From: Agapanthus africanus
Taxonomy: Eukaryota; Streptophyta; Magnoliopsida; Asparagales; Amaryllidaceae
Direction: 5' to 3'
Length of the DNA: 64,000 nt
Assembly: GCA_030015575.1 (NCBI GenBank)
Contig: CM057346.1
Span: forward strand, 115,425,899 to 115,489,898
The notes beneath the pieces were generated by a model. It worked only from the letters and a program-made list of their open reading frames with translations. It had not been told where the DNA came from and searched no databases. A program made the position numbers and the translations under genes. Below are positions 1 to 9,719 of this stretch, in pieces (positions within the stretch are counted from its first letter, which is position 1; every line of letters begins with the position of its first letter).

Positions 1-402
1 AAAGAACTTTGCCATTCTCTCAAAAAAACATAGGGTTTGTGCCTCTTCCCCTTTCTGAAGGTTTCAAACCTTTTTCTTTCTTTTTGAATTAAATCAAGAG
101 TTTTACTCCTCCTTTTCCAAAACTAAATAGTTTTCCACCATGAAACCCATAAAGAGGAACCCATATCTTCCATTAGATCTCAAAAAGAAGAGATTTTTAG
201 ATCTCACATCTCTTGATTTTCAAGATCAGGCCAAACAACAGGAGGAGGAAGAAGAACCCCCTTTATCATCTTCAAAACATCCTAGGAGTTTAACTCCACA
301 TATATATACATATATATATAATAAATATTTTCTTTCTGAAGCATAGCTTCTGGTTCTGGGACTAAAAGCCCTCTTTTTCTCACCGGCGCCCAAGCGCTCA
401 AG

Positions 403-785
403 CGCCGAGCGCCCACGTACCGACACGTGGCGCGCTTGCGCTCCAATGAGCTAGCGCTCGAGCGCAAGGCGCCCACGTGCCGACACGTGGCGCGTTTGCG
501 CCCCGGCGCTCTACGCTGGAGCGCAAAGCGCCCACGTGCCGACACGTGGCGCGCTTGCGCCCCGGCACTCTGCGCTTGAGCGCAAAGCGCCCACGTGCCG
601 ACACGTGGCGCGCTTGCACTCCAACACACTGCGCTTGAGCGTAAAATGCCCACGTGCCGACACGTGGCGCGCTTACGCTCAAGCGCCCAGCGCTCGAGTG
701 CAAAGCGCCTACGTGCCGACACGTGGCGCGCTTGCGCTCGAGTGCAAAGCGCCCCCGTGCCGACACGTGGCGCGCTAGCGCCTAA
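403..785. repeat. G-box minisatellite, ~59-bp period, about 7 units
   Basis: The string CACGTGGCGCG recurs at about 423, 483, 542, 601, 660, 719 and 762, so the spacing is 59-60 bp, with a shorter last unit. Most units hold two CACGTG boxes separated by CCGA, forming a short palindrome, followed by GCGC-rich sequence. CACGTG is the core plant G-box bound by bZIP and bHLH factors. The short reading frames through it are by-products of the repeat. Confidence 0.85.
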
Positions 786-1197
786 GCGCACAGCGCTGGC
801 CTTACGTATCCTTTGGATGCCTTTTCCCCCTTTTTTTATGTACATACATATATATATACATATGTATACATATTTACACACACACATACTCCACAACACT
901 GTTCCTATTAGGAAAAAATTTCTAACGGGACGCTGCCCCGCACCCCGCAAGGGGGCTGCTAGCCCCTTTGACCCCCAGCCCGCTATCCGGGTAGCGGGAC
1001 CCCGTAAAAACTCTACGTGGCTCCCAATATACCCAAAACCCCCTTTCAAAACACATCACACGCACACTGCACATTGAGTTTGCATGACCAGTTTAACCCG
1101 TCAATCGGAGGTTCCCTCGCTCCAAAGGCGAGGGGTAATTAACGGCAGCTTCGTCCACGGCTGCCGGAGATTCGGATCCCCACAATTACTAAACCCC

Positions 1198-1202
1198 GGC
1201 CT
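1198..1202. repeat. Target-site duplication of the outer element (left), GGCCT
   Basis: GGCCT lies directly before the TG of the outer 5' LTR and recurs directly after the CA of its 3' LTR at 53500-53504. Five bases is the usual duplication for Ty3/gypsy integrases. Confidence 0.95.
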
Positions 1203-1833
1203 TGTTTCGCCCAATCAGAGCAAAGCTCTGTTTGAATTCAAAATTCAAATTTTGAAGCAACGCTTCAAGTCTCAGGCGCAACGCGCCGCGTGTCTGGCGC
1301 TAATACGTCAGCGCAGCGCCCAAGAAGGCGCACCCAATCAGAGCAAAGCTCTGTTTAAAGGAAGCAACGCTTCAGATCCTTTGCGCTGCGCGCGACGCGC
1401 CACGTGTCCAGCGCAGATACATTAGCGCAGCGCACCCAATCAGAGCAAAGCTCTGTTTAAAGGAAGCAACGCTTCAGATCCTTTGCGCTGCGCGCGACGC
1501 GCCACGTGTCCAGCGCAGATACATTAGCGCAGCGCGCCCAATTAGAGCAAGGCTCTGTTAAAGGAAGCGCCGTGCTGCGCTCTGCGCTGTGCGACACGTG
1601 GCAGCACAGTTGCGCTGCGCGACACGTGTCAGCGCAGATGCGCTAGCGCAGAAGAAGGGGCTAAGTGCCAAAGGCAATTTATCCATGTAAAAATTACATG
1701 CACTTGATAATAACAAATTAAAATCATACGATGCACAAGCACAACAGAGAGCTAAAATAAAAGAACCCTTAACAGACAATGAAATACTTGATTAAAAAAG
1801 AAAAATATTTATTCATTTTTATTGTTATTACAT

Positions 1834-2358
1834 TTAAAAAAGATCACCGAATACGGGATCAGAGAGACAAGGGTTCACAAAAAGAAAAAGAAGATTATTC
1901 AGCTCCCTTTCCGTCTTCTCCATCACGTCGAAGCGGCGATCTTCCCGAGGGGTAGCCATCCAACGGTCGACGCCGCACTCCTGGGAAAAAGTGGCGATGA
2001 CGGCCCGACGAGCCCGTATCTGGCTCAGCAAGTAGAAGGAGAAGTCCCTCAGGGCTTTGGTGATCAAGAGCGCTTCGAAAAAGCTCTCGATCTTATCCTC
2101 GGCCACATCAAGCATTGCTGAGGACATCTCCGCCGGAGGAGGGGGAATGTCGGCAAGCACTGAGGCAAGGATCATCCGAAGCCAAATGGAACCCGGGGGA
2201 AGAGAAGACCCCACACGAGTCGAAAGCTCGTACATTGCGGCATCGCACTGCTCGTCCGAAAAAGAGGAGTCCACCAAGCGTGCAGCAAAACGGGGAACAA
2301 CGTCTCGGATCGGCACTTCCCACGGTTGTCGGCGGGCATGAGGACGGTTGCAAGCCAT
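1834..2358 (-). CDS. Antisense LTR-encoded 174-aa protein of unknown function (5' LTR copy)
   Basis: This ORF lies on the strand opposite to the retrotransposon transcript, inside U3. I chose the ATG at 2356-2358 because a TATATATAA lies about 50 bp upstream on the same strand (2408-2416); an in-frame ATG at 2421 would lie upstream of that TATA. After the stop, AATAAA-type signals occur on the minus strand (about 1795-1830). The protein starts MACNRPHARR, has no signal peptide or transmembrane segment that I can see, and is mostly helix-forming, with a proline run (PPPP) near its middle. The 3' LTR copy encodes the same protein; the one base difference I noticed, near 1913, is synonymous. I do not recognise a family, and no equivalent is seen in the inner LTR. 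Confidence 0.6.
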   Translation of the reverse strand: MACNRPHARRQPWEVPIRDVVPRFAARLVDSSFSDEQCDAAMYELSTRVGSSLPPGSIWLRMILASVLADIPPPPAEMSSAMLDVAEDKIESFFEALLITKALRDFSFYLLSQIRARRAVIATFSQECGVDRWMATPREDRRFDVMEKTERELNNLLFLFVNPCLSDPVFGDLF

Positions 2359-2407
2359 GATTAAAGAAGTTCTCTGAAGGTGAGGAAAGGAAAGGCTCGG
2401 CCTTGAG

Positions 2408-2416
2408 TTATATATA
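2408..2416 (-). promoter_or_regulatory. TATA box for the antisense LTR ORF
   Basis: TATATATAA on the minus strand lies about 50 bp upstream of the ATG at 2358, which would give a 5' leader of roughly 20-30 nt. The copy in the 3' LTR is near 50493-50501. The call rests on position and motif only. Confidence 0.5.
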
Positions 2417-2974
2417 TCCAAACACAGAAAATTCTGTGCGCAGCGGAGTTATTTCCAAGGCCCGGGAAATTATAATTTCGGGAATACAAGTTTGACTTGA
2501 AAAGAGGAGATAAAAAGATATCTCAGGAGAAGCGGCGCTTCTGATTCTCCCAAAATTTAAACTTTAATAAATGAAGCAACGCTTCAGATCCTCTGCGCTG
2601 AGCGCAACGCGCCACGTGTCAGGCGCAGATGTATCAGCGCTGCGCCCAAGAAGACGCGCCTAATCAGAGCAGAGCTCTATTTGCCTGAAGCAACGCTTCA
2701 GTTGCGCTGCGCTCTGCGCTGCGCGACACGTGTCAGCGCAGACGCGCTAGCGCAGTTGCGCTGCGCTCTGCGCTGCATGACACGTGTCACGCGCTGGGGC
2801 ATCTGCGCCAAACTAAATTAAGATTTTTAAGAAATCTTTTCTGTTCTTGTTAAAACAAGAAGATTTTCTTCTGCAAAGCAGAAGCCCTTGGATCAAAGAT
2901 CCAACGGTGGGGAAAATTTCCCAAATCACTCAGAGGATGATTTCTTTAAACAAATTTAACTAATTTGTGAGCAC

Positions 2975-2982
2975 TATAAAAA
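2975..2982 (+). promoter_or_regulatory. Sense TATA box of the outer 5' LTR
   Basis: TATAAAAA in the context CACTATAAAAAGG places transcription start near 3005 and thus the U3/R boundary. The copy in the 3' LTR is at 51107-51114. Palindromes of the GTGC-TTT-GCAC type begin downstream of it. Confidence 0.7.
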
Positions 2983-3970
2983 GGACCCTAAGCCTCAATT
3001 CAAAGGGATCAACATTTTTTTTTGGAGAACTCGAGAACTTTAAAGGGAGAGAACTCTGAGAAGATTTCAAGAAAAAAGGTAAAAGAACCTTTATGGATTA
3101 GAAGAAATTCCTTCTAATGGATCATTGATCTAAAAACAAGACCAATGATCTTTACATAATAAACAGTACTTTGCACTTCTTGTGAACCCCTGGTTCTTTT
3201 TAAAAAAAAAAGAAACAATAAAAAAAAATAATATATAATAATAGTGCTTTGCACTTTTATGAACCTCTGGTTCTTCAAGCAAAGAAAAATTTATTTTTCT
3301 TTGATATATTTCAGATCAAGAAATTAAACAGTGCTTTGCACTTTCCTTCTTGTATCTAAAAGATTATTGGTGCTTTGCACTTCCAAGTTGCGCCGTTGCG
3401 CTCTTAAGAGAGCGCCACGTGTCGGCTATAAAACCACTTGCGCTAAGCGCCCTTAAGATAGAGCTTTGCTCTCTAGAATTGGTGCAACTCGCTGAGAGCA
3501 CACCACGTGTCGCCAGCGCAACAATGCAGCGCAACAGCGTAACGCGCTGCACTGTTGCGCTTGCGCTCCCCAGAGCATGACACGTGTCATCACCATATGA
3601 ATTTGCGCTCAGTAATTGGCGTAAAGCGCCTGACAAATGCAATGCATTTCACTTCCTAAAGGGCCAAGCCCAATTAAAAGGCTTAACAAGCCTAATAAAT
3701 AAAATGCTGTGCATTATTTGGAAGGGCAGAGCCCAATTGAAAGGTCCAATGGACCAAAATAAATGATCTGCATCCCAATCAAAATGGGCATAAATGGCCT
3801 GAAGTAATGCAATGCATTATTTAAGTATGGGCAAAGCCCTAGCACAGGTCTAATAAAAAAAAATAAATGATGGTGTTGAACATTTTCAACTGGACTTAGC
3901 CCAATTTTGGCCGTAAGTCCTTAAATTAAATTGACTGAGCAAAATGGCTCTCCTAAATCAATCTACATCC

Positions 3971-4060
3971 GGTTCGAGGGTACATCTCCAAACTCCTTTG
4001 ACATCCATCGTTGTAATTCCTCAACGACGTCAAAGAGGTGACGGGTCCCAACGACCACAC
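3971..4060 (+). repeat. Two-helix ~85-bp module, outer LTR copy 1
   Basis: An outer helix TTTGAC (3997-4002) / GTCAAA (4029-4034) encloses an inner helix TCGTTG (4008-4013) / CAACGA (4022-4027). The module is introduced by GGTTCGAGGGTACATCTC and ends AGAGGTGACGGGTCCC. Further copies lie at 4779-4865, 25737-25826, 26345-26425 and 39437-39520, and in both 3' LTRs, with compensating changes in both helices. Confidence 0.75.
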
Positions 4061-4068
4061 ATCGCTAT

Positions 4069-4660
4069 GGACTGCGGGGTCCTTAAACTCGTGGACCGAG
4101 ACGTCCTTAAACTAATATCGGACCGAGACGTCCTTAAACTAATATTGGACCGAGACGTCCTTAAACTAATGATGGACCACTACGTCCCTAAAATGGCATC
4201 GGACCGAAATGTCCCTAAACTAATGATGGACCACCATGTCCCTAAACTGGCGATGGACCGAAATGTCCTTACACTAATAATGGACCACTACGTCCCTAAA
4301 CTGGCATCGGACCGAAACGTCCCTAAACTAATAATGGACCGAGACGTCCTTAAACTAATATCGGACCGAGACGTCCTTAAACTAATATTGGACCGAGACG
4401 TCCTTAAACTAATGATGGACCACTACGTCCCTAAACTGGCATCGGACCGAAATGTCCCTAAACTAATGATGGACCACCATGTCCCTAAACTGGCGATGGA
4501 CCGAAATGTCCTTAAACTAATAATGGACCACTACGTCCCTAAACTGGCATCGGACCGAAACGTCCCTAAACTAATAATGGACCACTACGTCCTTAAACTG
4601 GCATCGGACCGAGACGTCCCTAAACTAATAATGGACTACTACGTCCCTAAACTGGAACAA
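4069..4660 (+). repeat. 27-bp minisatellite, 22 units, with a 9-unit higher-order period
   Basis: Each 27-bp unit has GGAC, six variable bases, GTCC, then YTTAAACT or YCTAAACT. Nine successive variants repeat in the same order, giving a 243-bp higher-order unit present about twice. The 3' LTR has 23 units. Because 27 is a multiple of 3, a 239-codon frame stays open through the array (3944-4663), giving a nine-residue peptide repeat such as DRDVLKLIS. I regard that frame as a by-product, although translation cannot be excluded. Confidence 0.9.
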
Positions 4661-4778
4661 TAGAGCCAATTGCTCTTTTGCCGGATCTAAACGATCCCGT
4701 TTAAGTTGATCTTAGCCCCAAACACGGCTAACGTATCCTTAAACACTCAAATGAAATATAAAACACTAAATCAACTTC

Positions 4779-4865
4779 GGTTCGAAGGTACATCTCCGAA
4801 CTCCTCTGACACCTATCGTTGTAATCCTTCAACGACGTTAGAGAGGTGACGAGTCCCGACGGCCA
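4779..4865 (+). repeat. Two-helix module, outer LTR copy 2
   Basis: Outer helix CTCTGAC / GTTAGAG (one wobble pair) and inner helix TCGTTG / CAACGA. Relative to copy 1 the outer helix has a T-A pair replaced by C-G. It lies between stem-loops of the TTAGCC / GGCTAA type (around 4711-4731 and 4895-4915). Confidence 0.7.
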
Positions 4866-5087
4866 TATATTAAATGAATCACCTTTAAGTTGATCTTAGC
4901 CTCAACGAGGCTAACGCATCCTTAAACTAAAATATCAAACCCAAATCTAAGTAAATACGGATTTGGACTAATCCACGTCCTACGGGCGACGGCATTACTC
5001 AGTCTCCGTATACAATCCACGGGCAACCACAAACAAAACAAACATACACGACACGAAGTGAAATTCTGGAGAAGGAGAAAGTTGTTA

Positions 5088-5175
5088 CCGCGATGCGGTA
5101 GCGTAATTAACTGCAGGGGCTTGCGCCTGCAGGGAAGAGCGTCCCCACAATCAAAAACCCCTCACCCTGAGGGGG
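5088..5175 (+). other. Conserved three-hairpin U5 block
   Basis: Three hairpins follow one another: TACCGC-GAT-GCGGTA, then arms CTGCAGG / CCTGCAG, then CCCCTCA-CCC-TGAGGGG. They are separated by the fixed strings GTAATTAA and GCGTCCCCACAAT. The inner LTR has the same block at 26764-26852 with the third hairpin changed to CCCCTC-ATTC-GAGGGG, and E3 has it with completely different arms. It lies about 170 bp before the LTR end, so it would be in the transcript leader close to the primer site. Confidence 0.75.
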
Positions 5176-5346
5176 AATCTGACGAAGTCTGCTATATCGG
5201 CCGCATCCGTCTAAACCTCCGATACACGGTGCCATAAATCAACTTGGCATTTTCGGAGAGATAGACGGATAAAACCAAATAGCATCTGCCCCAAACCACA
5301 GGCACGGACGCGCAGTCCAGGCCGCCGTTCGGAGGGGAACAGATTC

Positions 5347-5365
5347 TGGCACGCCCGGTGGGACC
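5347..5365 (+). other. Primer-binding site of the outer element
   Basis: TGGCACGCCCGGTGGGACC starts five bases after the LTR end (5341) with the TGG expected to pair with a tRNA CCA end. The inner element has the same string at 27022. I could not assign the tRNA firmly. Confidence 0.75.
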
Positions 5366-5492
5366 TCTTCCTCTTTCCACTCCACACTTCGTGCGTCGTC
5401 TTCGCGAACCAATCGCGGTTTGTTAAATGGTTGTCTTCGAATTTCAAGATACTAAGATTTGGTCTTTTACCTGGCCCAGAATTCAAGATCCA

Positions 5493-8400
5493 ATGGCCAC
5501 CAACTGCACCAGCTGCTCGAAATGCCGCTGCAACGGACGCTCCACCTCACCAGGAGGTGTAACATACGGGCCCCAAGCGGCTTCCTTCCTGACTCTGCCG
5601 GTAGACCAGGTGACCCAGGCCACCACCGGCCTGTTTTTCGGGACCATGGTCCCACCTGCAAGCTTCTCTATGCCGATATCCGCACCGGAAGCGAACAAGA
5701 AGTCGGTATTCGACCGGCTTATCGCTACCACGACCCCTGTCAACGGGTCGCCCGCTACTAAGCCAACAGCCTCCGTTTTTACCAGGCTAGGTCAGAACTA
5801 TAAAGTGGCCGTCCCAAAGAGGGCAACGGCCGCTGCTTTGGAGGTCGTTAAAGCGGCTTCTCCCATCAGAGAGTCGGTCTTCACAAGATTGACGGCTCCC
5901 AATCCTCCCCCAGCTGGTCAAAAAGCATCAGTCTTCGATAGGCTGACGTCGGCAGTTACCCCACACTCGAACAGGGGGCAACAAGAAACCATCTCGATCT
6001 CCGAGCCAGTCCCAATGGCTCGTCGTGCGCGACGTCACCATTGGCGACGAGTAAGAAAAGCAGGGGGCAACTCTCCCTCAGGGCTAACCCCACCTGCTCC
6101 AGTGGTGGAGGTCGACGCTGCTGTTCCAACTGGGAACAGCTTTGAATTGCTGAGAAAGGTGAAAAAGAACTCTCCAATTGCTACGTTGAAAAGATCTCCT
6201 CCCCCTGCGGAGAGAGTTCCAGAAACAAAACAAGAACAGCCCCCTCAACGGCTATCCTCAAAAGTTTATAAAGTATGGCGGTGGGTTCAAGACTCTGTGA
6301 TCGATCCAGACCACTTGCGTCACCAGAAAAAGGCGAAGGTGAAAAATAACAAAAACTGCCCCATTAAACAGCAGGGGGCGACAGTTGCTAGGATGCCCAC
6401 TCCAACGGCTCCTTTAACCTCGATGGCCCACAAAAGAAGGAGGCCAGAGAAAGCTCCCGCATCAGCGGCAAGAGTTAAAAATGGCGAACCTAAACGCCCC
6501 AAGTCAGGGGGCATAAGTGTTCATACGGTTTACATGGCTTCTGGAAAGGAAGAAATCCGTACTTCTACGGGTCACCGACCGCTCACCCGATCAGTGACCA
6601 AAGCTCAGGAGCAGCAACAAAAGCTCCAGGAGATGATGACCACAATGGCTGCACTCACTGGGCCGAAAGAAACCCCGGAAACATCCTCAGAAGAACGTCA
6701 AGAACAAGAAACGGACGCCGAATTCCTTCGGCGCGTGCTAGAGAAGAAAGATAAAGAGGCTGCGGAACAGGCAGCCAACATAAAGAAAATGGCCCTCCTG
6801 TTCCAGGATATGGTGGGTATGATGATTCAACAAGATCCACCTGCTGGGGATCCCCCGATCATTCTTGAAGATGATAGGGGAGAGACGTCGAATCCTCCAC
6901 CGGCTCTATCCGCAGCTAAAGAGGATACCATATCAAAAGCTGATTTGGATGAATATATTGCCCAACAAATACGGGTGCATCAGGCGACTGAAGCAGCCGG
7001 TCAAATCGTGAAAACGGGGCGGCCATATCCGGGCTGGTATGACCAAATCAAGTACCCGCCGGGTTACACGATTCCCAAGTTTCATGTTTACAAAGGGATC
7101 GGCAATCCCCATCAACATGTTGCCCAGTTCAGGACGCTTTGCGGTAATACCGGCGGCGACGACAAGCTTTTGCTTCGCCAGTTTGTTGGAAGCTTATCAG
7201 ATACGGCGTTTGAATGGTATTCTGAGCTTCCCAACGACTCTATAAAAACCTTTGCGGAGATGGAGCTACTCTTCACCCAACGCTTTGCAAGTGCCAGTGA
7301 GCGTACCCCGATGACGGCACTGATCAATGCCAGGGTAAAACCCGGCGAGACATGGGTTCAGTACGCTATACGGTGGCGTAATCTATGGTCGAAGTGCGAA
7401 CAGCGCATAGAAGAAGCCCCGGCGGTGGGAATGTTTGTTGGAACCCTTGATCCACAAGCAACCATCTCACAGTTCATGATGTTCTTCAAGCCGACTTCCT
7501 TCCAGGCTTTGATCGACAAATTAGCGCAGATGGACCAGATGGGCCATAAACCCCCTCTCCCGAAACCAGACTCCCGAAACGATAAAGGAAAGGGAAAAGC
7601 GATCATTGTCACTAATGCCCAACAACAACCGAGCGACTCGAAGCCGGTCGCTCGTCCAAACAATACACGCCCATACGTACCCCTTGAGGACAGGATGGAA
7701 CGTGCTTACTCCTTCCCCCGTGATAAAACAAGGAGGCTATTCGAGCTGGCATTGCGCAACAGGCTCATAAATCTGCCAGACCCAAAACGTCCGTCGCAAC
7801 CGAGTGACGTCAACGAGCCTAATTACTGCCCTTATCATCGAGTGCTAGGCCATCCGATTGAGGATTGCTACGTTTTCAAGAATTGGCTTGAGAACCAGTA
7901 CCGTCAGGGCAAATTTGCGCTATCTGACAAATGGAAGGTGAATCCTCCGCAGCCCCATACCTTTAAGGGGACGAATACGCCGGGGGCAACATGCTCCGTT
8001 ATTGAAGAAACTCCCTGGGAGGTTGTATTATCAGCCAAAACGAGGAGAATGCTAAATGATCTTCAGACCTGTCCAGCGATCAAGTGGAAGAACCCCTTGG
8101 AACCGCAGGTTATTGAGAGGATGTTGAAGCCACGACCGACTCCGAAGACCGATGGTGGTAGTTCAAGCGCTCATAGTCAGCCGTCAAAATCTTCGAAAAA
8201 GAAGAAGAAGAAATCTAAGAAGCCCGTGAAGCCTGGCGACAAGCGCACGGACCTACAAAAGCAGATCGACGCGCTGGATGAATATAACCAAAAGGCGCGA
8301 ACTCCCATTACGCTCCAAGATTTCCTTGATCACGTCTTTCAAAAGGAAGATGAGGGAGAGAGTTCATCGGACGAATCCGAGGAGTATGTGGCGAGCTATC

Positions 8401-9719
8401 ATATGGTCTCTCATTCGGTCACGAATGATGAAGAGACCTCTGGCACTGAAACGCTGGGGGCAAATGCCGAATCAGGAGCCCCAGGGTTACCAGTTGAAAT
8501 GATTAGCGCGTTTCTTAATGAAGCTCGGTTGAAAAGCAAGGCTGATCGAGAATGCGAGACGGCTATGTTCGAAAGGGCCAAGCGCCAGCGACTTGAGGAA
8601 GGAGCTGAAATGATCCCGCTGGAGCAAAATGCCTCCACCGCTGACAAAAGCCAATTCAAGATAAAAAAGAAGTTTGCTAAGGCCATATCGATGGGCATGA
8701 ATCTACCACCCTCTGAAGAAAAAGTTACTGGCGTGGTAGAAATGCACCCCTCTTATTGCTTATATCATCAGAAGGTCTCGCATCCTACCCAAGAGTGTAA
8801 GGCTTTCAATGGATGGTGGCAAGGATACGTCGCTAATCGACAACGCTTTAAATGGGAAAAACGTAAAATTCGCCGAGAGCAAAGAAATACGACTAGAGAA
8901 CTTGAAAGAACTGCCGGCAATTGTCACATGGTTAACACTGCCGGGTCACAAGTGCCTACATTTGGGAGCGACTCTGATGAGGAACTAGAACTTGGCCCCC
9001 TCTTCAAAGAATCCACTTCGGGAAAAGAAGAAGAACCGAAGGCTTGCGAAAATATACAGCTACGCAATCGGACGCTACCTGAAAAGAATCTCGGACCCTT
9101 AAACAAGAAAAACAAAGGGAAAGAGAAGGTCTCTGAAGACATCGCTTTGGATGACCAGGTCGCAGAAGAGTTAACCGCCAAGAATCCCCCAAAGAGGAAT
9201 AAAGTAGATTACAATGTCTTGGCACATCTGAGGAAGCTACCCTCACAACTCAGCATTCTCGATGCCCTATTGCTATCAAAAGAGGCGAGGGATTCTTTGA
9301 TTAAGGCCCTACAAGATCCGGACCAGTTCCAAGCCTTCCTAACCGAACAAAAGATGAAAGACGAATTGGAAGAGGTGCACACAGCCGACGTTGCTTTTGG
9401 TGATGAAGACCTTCTCCTCGGGATGTGTGAACACAATCGCCCCCTTTATGTCTCAGGATACTGCCATGACATAAAGATAGGAAAAATCTTGGTCGATAAC
9501 GGATCGTCTGTCAATTTACTCAATGTGCGAGTGTTAAAGGAGATTTGCATGAGTGTCCAACACCTCGCCCGGGACAAAATCACCATCTCCGGTTTCGACT
9601 CTCAATCCTCAAAGACTCTTGGATCTGTGATATTGACGCTACGCTTCGGGTTGCTCGTCACAGATATCAAATTCTATGTTATAGACGCCAAGACGTGCTA
9701 CAATGCTCTGCTCGGCTGA
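5493..9719 (+). CDS. gag-pro: Gag-protease part of the outer polyprotein, ended by an in-frame TGA
   Basis: Structural Gag and aspartic protease of a Tat element. The frame is open from 5427; I prefer the ATG at 5493 (MATNCTSC) because inner has a matching start (27169, MASTSMKF). Order: a proline- and serine-rich N-terminus with repeated VFDRL or VFTRL motifs; a basic segment; a Gag core at about 7030-7550 (FEWYSELPNDSIKTF, RWRNLW); a C-X2-H-X4-H-X4-C knuckle at 7827-7868; a lysine-rich stretch; a second knuckle of the same type at 8757-8798; and a protease with active-site DNGSS at 9495-9509. The frame stops at TGA 9717-9719 after CYNALLG. Inner reads through the same place with CGT, so this is a nonsense mutation, probably CGA to TGA, and not a programmed gag-pol boundary. 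Confidence 0.9.
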   Translation: MATNCTSCSKCRCNGRSTSPGGVTYGPQAASFLTLPVDQVTQATTGLFFGTMVPPASFSMPISAPEANKKSVFDRLIATTTPVNGSPATKPTASVFTRLGQNYKVAVPKRATAAALEVVKAASPIRESVFTRLTAPNPPPAGQKASVFDRLTSAVTPHSNRGQQETISISEPVPMARRARRHHWRRVRKAGGNSPSGLTPPAPVVEVDAAVPTGNSFELLRKVKKNSPIATLKRSPPPAERVPETKQEQPPQRLSSKVYKVWRWVQDSVIDPDHLRHQKKAKVKNNKNCPIKQQGATVARMPTPTAPLTSMAHKRRRPEKAPASAARVKNGEPKRPKSGGISVHTVYMASGKEEIRTSTGHRPLTRSVTKAQEQQQKLQEMMTTMAALTGPKETPETSSEERQEQETDAEFLRRVLEKKDKEAAEQAANIKKMALLFQDMVGMMIQQDPPAGDPPIILEDDRGETSNPPPALSAAKEDTISKADLDEYIAQQIRVHQATEAAGQIVKTGRPYPGWYDQIKYPPGYTIPKFHVYKGIGNPHQHVAQFRTLCGNTGGDDKLLLRQFVGSLSDTAFEWYSELPNDSIKTFAEMELLFTQRFASASERTPMTALINARVKPGETWVQYAIRWRNLWSKCEQRIEEAPAVGMFVGTLDPQATISQFMMFFKPTSFQALIDKLAQMDQMGHKPPLPKPDSRNDKGKGKAIIVTNAQQQPSDSKPVARPNNTRPYVPLEDRMERAYSFPRDKTRRLFELALRNRLINLPDPKRPSQPSDVNEPNYCPYHRVLGHPIEDCYVFKNWLENQYRQGKFALSDKWKVNPPQPHTFKGTNTPGATCSVIEETPWEVVLSAKTRRMLNDLQTCPAIKWKNPLEPQVIERMLKPRPTPKTDGGSSSAHSQPSKSSKKKKKKSKKPVKPGDKRTDLQKQIDALDEYNQKARTPITLQDFLDHVFQKEDEGESSSDESEEYVASYHMVSHSVTNDEETSGTETLGANAESGAPGLPVEMISAFLNEARLKSKADRECETAMFERAKRQRLEEGAEMIPLEQNASTADKSQFKIKKKFAKAISMGMNLPPSEEKVTGVVEMHPSYCLYHQKVSHPTQECKAFNGWWQGYVANRQRFKWEKRKIRREQRNTTRELERTAGNCHMVNTAGSQVPTFGSDSDEELELGPLFKESTSGKEEEPKACENIQLRNRTLPEKNLGPLNKKNKGKEKVSEDIALDDQVAEELTAKNPPKRNKVDYNVLAHLRKLPSQLSILDALLLSKEARDSLIKALQDPDQFQAFLTEQKMKDELEEVHTADVAFGDEDLLLGMCEHNRPLYVSGYCHDIKIGKILVDNGSSVNLLNVRVLKEICMSVQHLARDKITISGFDSQSSKTLGSVILTLRFGLLVTDIKFYVIDAKTCYNALLG

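Larger units (their letters stand above)
1..1202 (+). mobile_element. Right part of a third Tat-type LTR (E3), left of the outer insertion
   Basis: The last ~90 bases (about 1110-1202) match, in order and structure, the U5 end of the outer and inner LTRs: a hairpin, the string TAATTAAC, a second hairpin, the string TCCCCACAAT, and the first arm of a third hairpin (CCCCGGCCT). The second arm (AGGCCGGGG) lies on the other side of the outer element at 53510-53518, so this LTR was split by that insertion. The segment also holds a G-box minisatellite (about 403-785), an AT-dinucleotide stretch (298-330 and 838-880) and GC-rich hairpins near 940-1000. The left end lies outside the window. No coding region is supported here. 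Whether this is a solo LTR or a 3' LTR cannot be decided. Confidence 0.7.
1203..5341 (+). repeat. Outer element 5' LTR (4139 bp)
   Basis: This is the direct repeat of 49288-53499. It starts TGTT and ends AACA. U3 runs from 1203 to about 3005 (TATA at 2975) and holds CAGAGC-AAA-GCTCTG and GAAGC-AAC-GCTTC palindromes, GCGC-rich repeats with CACGTG boxes, and an antisense ORF. The part downstream of the TATA contains GTGC-TTT-GCAC palindromes, two copies of a two-helix module, a 27-bp minisatellite and a three-hairpin U5 end. The two LTRs differ by scattered substitutions and by repeat copy number, so the insertion is young. Confidence 0.95.

Noticed and set aside
140-346. 68-codon plus-strand ORF in E3
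   Set aside because: Low complexity (Glu run, then AT repeats), short, and no homologue in the outer or inner LTR.
403-785. CRISPR-like regular repeat array
   Set aside because: The units are contiguous 59-bp minisatellites with similar 'spacers', in plant LTR sequence.
3944-4663. Plus-strand 239-codon ORF in the outer LTR as a gene
   Set aside because: Driven by the 27-bp minisatellite. It is open in both LTRs, but a repeat in multiples of three explains this; kept only as a note.
9717-9719. Programmed gag-pol stop with readthrough
   Set aside because: The inner element is open at the same place with CGT, so the TGA is a point mutation. The place is also inside the protease, not between domains.
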